From assembly GCA_037349105.1 (NCBI GenBank), contig JAYJMM010000102.1:2232001-2296000 (forward strand): a DNA stretch of 64,000 nucleotides, in the 5' to 3' direction. Made by a program: the position numbers and the translations under genes. Position 1 is the first letter of the stretch; each line of letters begins with the position of its first letter. The notes beneath the pieces are model-generated. The model was not told the origin of the DNA. It worked only from the letters and a program-made list of their open reading frames with translations, and ran no database searches. Origin of the DNA: Limnomonas spitsbergensis (Eukaryota; Chlorophyta; Chlorophyceae; Chlamydomonadales). Shown one piece after another: positions 20,690 to 32,000 of this stretch.

Positions 20690-22720
20690 TACCCACGACC
20701 ACCCAGTGGGGATGCCACCCGACAACTGTGGGTCCCCCCACATGGGTCCATCACCCTCCCGCGTGGGAGTACGCGTGGGGTACACCATTGGGTGAACACG
20801 CGTGGGTGTCGCCACGGTGGGCGGACCCGCGTGGTGTAACCCGGATGCGTGACCCCGCATGGGTGACCGCGACGATGGAACCCCGCGTGGGTAGACCCAC
20901 GCGCCCCCCCGCGTGGGTATACCCAAGGGGTACACCATTGGGTGACCACGCGTGGGTGTCGCCACGGTGGGCGGACCCGCGTGGTGTAACCCAGATGTGT
21001 GACCCCGCATGGGTGATCGCGACGATGGGACCCCGCGTGGGTACACCCACGCGCACCTCCACGTGGGTGTACGCATGGGGTACACCATTGGGTGAACATG
21101 CGTGGGTGTCGCCACGGTGGGCGGACCCGCGTGGTGTAACCCAGATGTGTGACCCCGCATGGGTGACCGCGACGATGGGACCCCGCGTGGGTACACCCAC
21201 GCGCACCCCCGCGTGGGTATACCCAAGGGGTACACCATTGGGTGAACACGCGTGGGTGTCGCCACGGTGGGCGGACCCGCGTGGTGTAACCCAGATGTGT
21301 GACCCCGCATGGGTGACCGCGACGATGGAACCCCGCGTGGGTACATTCACGCGCACCCCCGCGTGGGTATACCCAAGGGGTACACCATTGGGAGAACACG
21401 CGTGGGTGCCGCCACGGTGGGCGGACCCGCGTGGTGTAACCCAGATGTGTGCCCCCGCATGGGTGACCGCGACGATGGAACCCCGCGTGGGTAGACCCAC
21501 GCGCACCCCCGCGTGGGTATACCCAAGGGGTACACCATTGGGTGACCACGCGTGGGTGTCGCCACGGTGGGCGGACCCGCGTGGTGTAACCCAGATGTGT
21601 GACCCCGCGTGGGTGATCGCGACGATGGGACCCCGCGTGGGTACACCCACGCGCACCCCCACGTGGGTGTACGCATGGGGTACACCATTGGGTGAACATG
21701 CGTGGGTGTCGCCACGGTGGGCGGACCCGCGTGGTGTAACCCAGATGTGTGACCCCGCATGGGTGACCGCGACGATGGGACCCCGCGTGGGTACACCCAC
21801 GCGCACCCCCGCGTGGGTATACCCAAGGGGTACACCATTGGGTGAACACGCGTGGGTGTCGCCACGGTGGGCGGACCCGCGTGGTGTAACCCAGATGTGT
21901 GACCCCGCATGGGTGACCGCGACGATGGAACCCCGCGTGGGTAGACCCACGCGCACCCCCGCGTGGGTATACCCAAGGGGTACACCATTGGGTGACCACG
22001 CGTGGGTGTCGCCACGGTGGGCGGACCCGCGTGGTGTAACCCAGATGTGTGACCCCGCATGGGTGATCGCGACGATGGGACCCCGCGTGGGTACACCCAC
22101 GCGCACCCCCACGTGGGTGTACGCATGGGGTACACCATTGGGTGAACATGCGTGGGTGTCGCCACGGTGGGCGGACCCGCGTGGTGTAACCCAGATGTGT
22201 GACCCCGCATGGGTGACCGCGACGATGGGACCCCGCGTGGGTACACCCACGCGCACCCCCGCGTGGGTATACCCAAGGGGTACACCATTGGGTGAACACG
22301 CGTGGGTGTCGCCACGGTGGGCGGACCCGCGTGGTGTAACCCAGATGTGTGACCCCGCATGGGTGACCGCGACGATGGAACCCCGCGTGGGTACACCCAC
22401 GCGCACCCCCGCGTGGGTATACCCAAGGGGTACACCATTGGGAGAACACGCGTGGGTGCCGCCACGGTGGGCGGACCCGCGTGGTGTAACCCAGATGTGT
22501 GCCCCCGCATGGGTGACCGCGACGATGGGACCCCGCGTGGGTACACCCACGCGCCCCCCCGCATGGGTATACCCAAGGGGTACACCATTGGGTGAACACG
22601 CATGGGTGCCGCCACGGTGGGCGGGCCCGCGTGGTGTGACCCGGAGGTGTGACCCCGCATGGGTGACCGCGACGATGGGACCCCGCGTGGGAGATGCCAC
22701 AGTGGGTGAACACGCGTGGG
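20690..22720. repeat. 150-bp satellite, 13 copies in a higher-order arrangement
   Basis: GCGGACCCGCGTGGTGTAAC recurs every 150 bases exactly, at 20821, 20971, 21121 and so on to 22471, with a variant at 22621. Each unit carries a near-perfect hairpin (GCGTGGGTACACCCACGC) and several GTGGGT motifs. Variant sites sort units into types that follow the order A B C D, A B C, A B C D, plus diverged ends. Because 150 is divisible by three and units lack stops, several frames on both strands stay open for 430-756 codons; these are not genes. Confidence 0.95.
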
Positions 22721-22729
22721 ATTCCAACA

Positions 22730-23150
22730 GTCAGTTCCCCCATATAGGACTCCCTACTGTTGTTTCCATTTGTGAGATTTCCGAACTGTGTTCCCCTATT
22801 CTGGGCTACCACGGTGTGTTTTTCAAGACGTGTTTCCCCATTAGGGCTTGCTTGATTTGTTTCCATACCAGGGTTTTCCCAATGCGTGTCGACCCATTCA
22901 GGGTTTCCTCTATTTGTTTCCATGCATGGTTATCCTTTATTAAATTGTTGTAAAAAGGCCTGATTCCTCCATTCAACATCAAATCGTTGTTTAAAGGCCT
23001 GATTCGTCCATACTTGGACTCCAGAAGAAAACGACTGAATTCCTCAACTAATTCCAAATCCACATTCAACATTAAATGATTGAAAAAAGCAATATAGAGT
23101 CTTGAGTCAAAATATATGATACGGAACATATTGATGCCTGATTTCTGAGT
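22730..23150. other. Degenerate sequence right of the satellite
   Basis: Loosely repeated GTTTCC-rich segments (22760-22930) that fade from the satellite, then AT-rich DNA with two imperfect copies of an AAAGGCCTGATTC motif (about 22954 and 22994). No gene seen. Confidence 0.45.
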
Positions 23151-23224
23151 TGAAATTGATAGGCACACACTTGAAGCAAGCCATCAGCAATGCCCTCAAG
23201 TTATGCAATCATAGAAGACACACG

Positions 23225-23375
23225 CTACTCAATCAGAAAGCTCATTTCTCAATCAGAAAGCTCGGCAGGGCCGCTGTTCCTTTATTCGAGAGCTCACAAG
23301 TCAATCAGAATCCTCCCGTTGCCAACCCTTCCATTCACACGGGACTTGCGACAAAGGAGCCCACTTATATATATG
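23225..23375 (+). promoter_or_regulatory. Candidate promoter of the Reeler-DOMON-b561 gene
   Basis: TTATATATATGG at about 23364-23375 is a good TATA box. Upstream, TCAATCAGA occurs three times (about 23228, 23251 and 23300), resembling an inverted CCAAT-type element. The chosen start codon is about 410 bases downstream, which implies a long 5' leader or an unseen upstream exon. Inference only. Confidence 0.35.
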
Positions 23376-23788
23376 GAGGCGCACCTGCGTACGCGGCAAA
23401 CGTCGCGTCACGTCGAGCGTGCGTTGTCTGTTTTCCTTGGAGGGGTAGGAGGGGTACGTGCGTACATACGCATTTTTCGGGAGGTAAACAAATTCCTTTC
23501 TTTTGACAGCTGCCGCGCGCCTCTCTTGCAAGGTGGTTGCATGGCGGTTGGTCGCTCTAGCTGTGGTAAGTTGTCGAAGAGGTTTGTCGTTTGAGTGGCC
23601 AGGAAATAAAAATAGAGTGGGGCAGGGTCCGACGCGTGCCTCGGAAATCGGAATTGACGAGAGCCGGGCGCACGTAAGGTTCAAAATCCTATTTTTTGCA
23701 AGGCGTCTTACATTGCGAACTTATAACCCGTTTAAATATATTTTCCGACATGCTATTTCAAGAATCTTTCTCATTGCCCAAATTCGGC

Positions 23789-26040
23789 ATGCATGTTCGT
23801 CGCCTTCTGTCTGCCTCCTGTCTGCTGCTTCTCATGGCTTTCCTGCACACTACCGGCGTCGTCGCGGACCCCGCAGCCTTCGTAAACGGATTCGCGACAA
23901 GCTGTTTGAGCCACCCCACCAGGGCCTACGGCCAGCACAGACAACCCACCCCGGATCCGTGAGTGCAGGAATAGCGCACATACATGCCGGGATGGTGCAG
24001 CTACCTATATTTCGGTAGCTACGAGAAGTCGCCGTTACGATCGATGCGCGACCTGTACCGTATGCCGTAGGCACCCTTTGCCAACTCCAGCTCTCAGTCA
24101 GGAGGCCTGTCAGACAGTTGCTTGCCGTTTTGAACTCTGCTCGACCTTCTATCTCCCTTCAGATTCTTGTGATAAGATCCCATTAATCCCATTCAATGTT
24201 TGTGGGAAGGACCTACATTGTGATCCCTCCTAACTCCATGCACCCTTTGCATGGCGCAGGCTCATATCAATCGAGCTGACAGCCCCCTCGGGCGATCCTC
24301 TCACGACAGCCAGTGGCAAACCTGTGGTTTGCCCTGGTGGCACATACAATCTTAAAGTGAGGGGCTACCGTTCATTACGGGGTCAAAATAAATTTGAAGC
24401 CGCCATGTATGGTCGCCGTGGCTGCCAAACATCAAGCTTGTGTGATAATAGCAGGCTGTGGCGGCAGGTTGCCTTGGAGTCCCTCAGGCTGTCAACAGGT
24501 ATCAATTGACACTATGCAGTTGCTGACCCATTCACAACTTCACACAGTGACCATACTATGCCTTGATTGAGCATTAAACAATTGAGTGTGAAACAAAAAC
24601 AAAAATCAACCCATGGTCTCCAGCAGCAAAATTCTTGACAAAATGGCACTGGTATGTGCTCAATGAAGCCCACACGAGGACGTAACAGATCCGCACTTAA
24701 CACGTAGCCTGGACTGACTGCTGATAGTTCTGTACTCCTAGACAGGACAGACAAAACGAAAACAACATCGCTGAGTCAGCGTGTTCAGCACATGAAGAAC
24801 TCACTATGTTTTCAATTTGAATTCTGCCAGGTCTCTTACGGAGGCCAGCAGTCCAGGGAGGCTCTCGTGACCGCATCATTCGGCGTAATGGGCGCGGCCA
24901 ACGTCAACGACAGACTGAAATGGTACGATGAATTAGTTGCATTATGGTTTGCACTTCACAAATAGGTGCAATGGCCAATGGGTCTCATCAAACTCTGTCT
25001 CAGGCCGAATTCTCAGGCCATTAGGCCATCCCAAATGGGAAACTCTTCTGATGTCAGGAGCCCCAATCTGCTGCTCAATTGCTCATACAGGATCAGGGGT
25101 GACTGCTGGGGCCCTGCTGTAGTGATGTCCTCCTTCCTTTGTCCGTTTCGGCCCCTCTCAAAATTTATGCTAGTTAGATATTATCAGGGGCGTTATTGAG
25201 GTATCAATGATCAGATGGTACTTGGGTCTCTTAATAACTTAGGTGTACAACCCACCTAGAGAAACACGGGTCCAAGATATTCAAAGTCCACCTATACAGA
25301 TAAACTAAGGGTTCTCACTTCCTCCTTCAGCTGAATCTGTCGGGCTGTTTTTTTCAGGCAGGGTTTTCAAGGCCTGATTCTTTAGGTTGGAAACTGGTCA
25401 GTTGCCACTCAATACCTGGTCGATGCTGACATGCCCTCCCTCGGTTTCCCATCTGCTGCCGAATGATGATGACAAAAGCCAAAATAGGGCCGTGAGCACC
25501 AGTGGTAGAGCCACACAGTCACTGAGCACTTCACTCATCCTGCCGTGTATCAACGCAATAATCGCAGGCAAGTGATTCATATGCGGTGGCAGGAATGGAT
25601 CTGATGGTCCTTGTGGGGCGTGATTTTGAGAGGCAGGATGTTAATCCTGGTTATCTGCACGAAGGCTCAGCTGTTCCAACTGATTTCAGGTTTTCTCTGG
25701 CGTGACTGCTGAGCTTATCATCTAGGCAGGCAAGCCACGCACATGCCAGTTCATGGTTACATTATTCCTTTAGGTCTTGCAATTCAAAATGTCATGTTCC
25801 CCATTGCCGGTGCCTGAGACGAAGCCTCAGTCAGACTTCTGAAATTGAAAAAGTGGCTTGGAAATACTGAAAGATTGATTCCCGTGCCGCACAGCTGCTG
25901 TCAAATTTGAATTTTTAAGTCTGACGTGTTCACGCTCCTCTTCAGATTCCCCTCTGGTCCTCACCGTCACCAGTAGCCAAGCTTCGTCTGACTCTTACCG
26001 CCAGACCTCTTCGACTTTCGACGTCAACAATACCTGCGGA
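23789..26040 (+). CDS. Signal peptide and Reeler domain exons
   Basis: Five exons. The chosen ATG (23789) starts MHVRRLLSASCLLLLMAFL, a classic signal peptide likely cut after GVVA; the longer in-frame start at 23696 would bury it. AFVNGFATSCLSHPT matches the Reeler opening. The later exons give LISIELTAPSGDPL, CPGGTYNLKV, SREALVTASFGVMGA, then CPPSVSHLLPNDDDKSQNRA and IPLWSSPSP. The last two fit the Reeler pattern of Cys, then Ser-His, then Trp-x-x-Pro. Reeler is an extracellular beta-sandwich. Exon phases agree through 26040, where the exon ends in phase 2. Introns between are otherwise featureless. Confidence 0.78.
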
Positions 26041-29000
26041 GTAGGCGCATGTGAGAGAGGGGTGGGGGAGAGAGGAAGAGGGAGACCTGAAATTCACTGG
26101 TGTTCATTAGTTGGCAACCTTCTGACAAGGTGCATTATTACAGAGCCTAGGGGCCTCATTCAACCAGAGCTTTTAGCCGCAAAAGTTTTGCGGCGCCTAA
26201 CCAAATTTAGCAAGTTAACCGGAGCTAACTACAGCAAGGCTTTAAAACAAATACTTGTTCCTACTACGGTATATGAAGTCGCGCTGCCCAGGGATGGTCG
26301 TTTCAGCCAGTTTCGCGATAGATGTGCGTTAGAGGTTCTCAGACACTCGTGCTACGATGTTAAGTGCTTGCTTATAGCATTCGAATCGACAGAGGCTACC
26401 TTGAAGAGGCAAAAGGCAGCCAAAGCATCGGGCATGAAGAAGGCACTGCGGCCACGGAGGACTTCCAGCTCGACGTGATTGCCTTGAACGCAGCGCTCTA
26501 AATGCCAGAGCGGTGACGAGAAATGCTGCAGCGACTGTAGCGGCCGACCAAGAACGGCTGGAGCGCTTGACCAGAGCCTCCCATGGGGCAGCAGCTGCAA
26601 CAACAGCAGCAGGAGCAGCTGCCGCCACAGTACAGTTGAAAGGGATGATGAAGCGGATGTTGTCCATGGGCCGGGACATCGCTGCCAAAGCGTTGTGGCA
26701 AGCAGAGCAGCAAAGGCAGAAGGGCGTGGAGACAGCCTATGGCGTCTGAGGCGCGCGACGGGAACGATGTGTGGTACATGTGGCTCCCATGCCACTGCCA
26801 TGACACTGCCATGACGGGATCTGCCACTGCCACTGCCATGCGACTGTCATGCGCCCTGCCGCTGATAAGCATTCAGATGCTTTACCATAAGCTGCGGTTG
26901 TCAAAAACCTGCTTTTCAAGTCAACCATAAATTTCACATGGCCACTTCGGCTGAAAGTGTTCACAACTGCATTTGTGTTGGGCCCAATGGGTCGATGTCT
27001 TGGCCGGTAGGGTCAGAGCAGCTGGGCAGGAGCAACGACCTGGTGTAGTGCAAGATCTCGTAGATCTTAACTGCTTCAACTTACTCATTACATCTAATCC
27101 CACACTGTGTAATGGTGCTGGTTGGGCGGGAGTGACGACTCGGTGCAGTGCACGATCTTGTAGATATAAAATGCTTCAACACTTATTTCATCTAATCCTA
27201 CACTGCGTAAGACAGCACAAGTGTTTAACCCCATGCATGCTTGCCCTCACTGGGCACCTAAACCGCATTGGCTTCTTGGATGCTGGGGTGAGCTTGGTGG
27301 GGCACACAGGTGCGGAGGGTCGGCAGTACCTTGACATCGCTGCCGCCATTGGGGTTGCGGCCGGGCAGCTGGATGTTGCTGCCTCCGCCCAGGCTGTGGC
27401 CGGGCAGCTGGACGGCGCTAGGGCAGCGGCCAGGGTGCCGGATATGACACTTGGCACGATGCCACCCGCATGGGCGACATGCAGTGGCATGATGGATTTT
27501 TCTTGAGGGATAGGCTGCGTACGGCCAGGCCATCAGCCATAAGCTGGACAAGGCCTTAAATGTGTTGGGGCTCAAGCGTGATGCCACGATTAGGAGCATG
27601 CACAAGATGTGAGGGGAGGATGGGATGCCTCGCCCCCTCTACTAGGCCATTTTGCATTTGCATGCAGGGTTCCAGCTGACGAGATATGTTTTTTGCCAAA
27701 CAATTATTATAATAGTATAGGACATGACTTCCCAATTTTCAGGAGGCCTGAAAAGCCTTCTCGGACCAAGTTATACTCCCAGCCTACACACCTTTCTTTC
27801 TGAGCTCCACCCCGATGATCCTCTTAAGTGGGTTTCTGGTGATACCGTAGACGCTCTTTGCCTCCGCAAGAAATTTATGTTGTTTCGCCATCGCGCCTTC
27901 TGAAAATCCCAACTTCGGCGGAAAACGCCACTTTTGGGACGTCAAAAACAGTTCTCCAGTGAAGCGCGCTTTAGCTAAAAACTACATTTATTTCTCGTTC
28001 ACGGAGGCAAAACAAGTCTACGGTAAAGAGATTGTATTGCCCTCAGGTGCCTACACTGAGGCTGGCTTGGCTTCTACTGCCAAGTCAATTGCACGTGAGA
28101 TTATTCAGGGGCTCGATTCCCGTTTCAGCCCAGAGTAGATGTGCCTCCTAGATACGTTCAGGATTTTTGATCCCTCCTACTACAAGGGTGTGGACGAAGA
28201 CGATTTGGATAGATTGTGCCTGGGAGAGTGGGCCATTCTGAAGGGTCATTACGCTGTGGATCCTAGGAAGTATATATTAAGGAAGGTAGTGTGGCATTCC
28301 TGAGCGGCTTAGATCAGGAGTTTTCCAAGATGAAGGGGCTCATTTCCGAGCTGGTCGAGGATACACCCGACATTAAGTTCAGGGCTTGTTTGGTGAGGAT
28401 CTTGTCCAATCCTGAGTCCGCTGCCCTGCTGAGCAATATTGCTTTGCTTGTGTTCGTGTCCATGACCATTGCGATGCAGACTGCCATGGTTGAACGTGGT
28501 TTCAGCATGCACCGCTTGTTCAAGCACAGGCTGTCAAACCGTTACACGTTTTGACCCTGGATTCTCTTATGAGGGTTAAGATGGCGTGCCTCAAGAAGGT
28601 GAAGGGTGCTGATTTCAATTTCCAGCGTATTCCCGAGTCTTTGCGCAATGAGGTTGCAAGTGATGATGAAGGCACCCCTACGAAAGGGTGGCTCTGCGCC
28701 GTTAATGGTGTCTGAGCTCAACCAGTCTGTTAATAATATCGTTGTCAAGCTTGTGGGTGCCACTTTGGCTGAGGGTGGGGTTGGGATTGCTGATGATGAG
28801 GATGGAGCTCCCCTTGAGGATGCCGTTGAGGTGTCGAAGTCCGAGGCTGAGTCTGAGTGGGAAACAGATGATGATCTGCCCCTCGATCAGCTTGAATGAA
28901 CACCAGTGATTGTGCTTACTGTTTTCATTAATGCCATAGCAATTGAACTGTATAGATGCTGTAGGTGTAGATATGTGTGTGTGTTCGAGTGATTTGTAAC

Positions 29001-32000
29001 CTGAGTCTGACGATGAAACATAAAGAACGTAGCCATCTATGTTTGATATAAGTAAAACTAAAAACGGCGGAATAGAAAGAAAGACAGTTCCGGCGTCAGC
29101 CGGAAAAAAATGGTGTTGGCCGAAAGAAAATTTTGGACCTTCGGCTGGTCCAAGAAACGACCAAGACGGCCGAAGGCAAAAAATTGCAGTTTCGGCGGCA
29201 GCCGAAAAGGAAAAAGATGACCTTCGGCTGGAGCCGAAACTATAAAAAAACGCCTGTAACTTCCCTGGTTATGACCGATTCAGGTCGTTTCCCCAACTGT
29301 TTTGGGACCTCTTGTAGCTTCGTATTGACGCCAAGAGCTGTAGAACGCTCGAAACGTCGATTTTTTACTTCTGACGACGCAGAAGATACTTTAATGGTGT
29401 AAACTAAATTCGTACGCATCTAACTCGCTCTTGGTTTGGGACCAGTTTGAGGCCATTTACGCACTCTCAGCCCTGTCCGGACGGAGGTTTTTGCCAACGA
29501 GTACGGAGATGTCATCATGGAGGAATATTAGTTTATTATGAAACCTTTTAGATTACCTACCTACCATTCTGTACTCGTTGGCAAAAGCCTCCGTATTGAC
29601 CACCCCGTACTGATTCCGTCAGAACTCAGAACCCCAGCCTCACCCGTCCGGCGCCTAACGGGAATCATAGGCGTCGCGCAACCGATTCCACTGGGGCGCT
29701 AAAAGTATCATTTTTGAACGTGGGAAGAGTGAATCGACGACGCCTGATTTTGAAATATTTGGGGGCATCGCAAATAGGGGCTTCATTCCACTGCGGGTGC
29801 GTCCCTTAACCTATCTCAGGATTTAGAGACGCGCGTAATATTAGAGACGACCAAAATGTGGCGACGTATTCCACCTATGCGCGCTGCGTCAGGCGCGTGG
29901 ATAGCCAAGTAGCCGTGGCAGACTGGCAGAAAAAATAAGGGTCTGCATGCAGGGTAATAGCCACGGTGTCTTACCTGGTGCAATGGTGCATAGGAATTCG
30001 CCGCCGCTAAAAGTCCCAAACCTCCGGAAAAAGTTGAACTGGTCTTGAAACAGACGATTTAGACTCAAGGATTATTCAGACAAAAAACTCACATGATAAT
30101 TTTGGATGCCCAGGCTGTTGCACTCACTGCTCCTTGCCTTGACCCTGTCCCCAGGCACTCCTCCCGCAGCGCCAGCCACACTGCCGGCAGTAGTGCCTCC
30201 TACATTCCCAGTCCCAGCCCCAGTCCCAGTCCCAGTCCCAGCCCCTCCCTCCCTCCCTTCAGCGCCCCCACCCCTCCCGATCGCGTCTGATCCCCCGCCG
30301 CAGCCTGTGAACACCAGAATCACACCCGGCCCTTCGCCCACAGCAGCACAGCCCAGTCCTGCGACGATAGGTGAGAAAACAGAGCCCGAACAGGAGTATT
30401 CAAGCAATTTTCCTCTTGCTGTCATTTCGGATGCTGTAGTTGTTATGGTCGCTGCTCTGCACCTGATATCTGTCTACTGTATACTACATGCTTTCATAGT
30501 AGTGGACGGGGTGCATAGGAATTCACCGCCACTAAAACCTTAGAAAAAATTAGAATTCGTCTTGAAACAGACGAGAATATTAGACTCCAGGAATATTCAG
30601 ACAAAGAAACTCACATGGTAATTTGGATGCCCGGGCTGTTGCACTAACTGCTCCTTGCCTTTACCCTGTCCCCAGGCACTCTTCCTGCAGCGCCAGCCAC
30701 ACTGCCGGCAGTAGTGCCTCCTACAGTCCCAGTCCCAGCCCCAGCCCCAGTCCCAGCCCCTCCCTCCCTACCTCCAGCGCCCCCACCCCTCCCGATCGCG
30801 TCTGGTCCCACGCCGCAGCCTGCAAACTCCAGAATCACACCCACCCCTACGCCCACAGCACAGCACAGTCCTGCGACGACAGGTGAGGAAACAGAGCCCA
30901 AACAGGAAACTGACGATGATAATGACGATGACAATAATGAAGATAATGATAATGATGATGATCCTGCTGCTCCCACTCCCATCGAGGATCGTTCGGCAAC
31001 CAATAACAAAACTCCACCCACCACAGCGCCTGTTGTGGCCCCCCCGGCAACCAGTAACGCAACTGCATCCACTCCCGCTCCCGTCATGGATCCATCGGCA
31101 ATTAATACCACGACTGCGCCCACAACGGCTCCCACTCCCGTCGAGGATCCCCCCGCCGAGCCTGACATCACAGTGCCGCCACCAGATAAAGTGAGCTCCT
31201 GGATATTCAACAATACGCTGGAGGCTGACTTCAATACGCTGCTGTCCACCCCCTACGCCATGACGGGTTTCAAGCAGCAGTACATCAAGGCTATGGCTAC
31301 AGCCCTGGGCGTAGCGGAGCATCAGGTGGGTTCACCTTCTTTTGACTGGACTTAATAAAGGGGGAGGCCGGCTGCCCAACCCTAGAAAACCTGGGGTGCC
31401 TGACCTTCGGTGTGTGGCACGGGGGGAGAGGCAACGCCGAGGCCTCAGTCCTCAGCATAGCGGGCCATCAAGTGAGTTGACAAGGCAGGCCAGCCAAGTT
31501 TTGGTGCCAATGGGTCCAGGTGTGCAGTGGGAGGGGGTGGGGAGGCAACGCCTGGCTCCAGGGCGCGAATTCCAGCACATGTGGGTGACCTGCATCCTGG
31601 ATTCCTGGATGGTCCATATCCGAGGCTAGATGATACTAAGCCGCATAATTCCAAGTTGGTTTGGTGTATGGCTACAAACATTTCATCACTGAAATGTTGG
31701 AAATACCAACTTGGAATGAATGGAGGGTCCATGACAAAGTCTCAAATATGCCGGCTGCCGGATGTTTGCAAAACCCCTACTTGCTGAAGTGCGATTGAGC
31801 TGCATCTCAGCAACGTCATGGCCTACAGAGGTGGGGCCATGCATGGTTTAGCAAGCCCTGCTGCTTGGGTCACCGACTGTAGGCTAGTCAAGGTTAGGTC
31901 AACATCTATTTTTATGTGGTGGCTGTCCAGCAGCCACTTGTAGAAGGTCTCTGATGCCACAAGAGGCATGTGCGACCTGTCATCACGAGTTGTCTTGAGC

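Noticed and set aside
20656..22953. Open frames of 430-756 codons on both strands (Gly/Arg/Pro/Thr/Trp-rich)
   Set aside because: They are the 150-bp satellite read in several frames; 150 is a multiple of three and units lack stops. No start, domain or codon bias supports coding.
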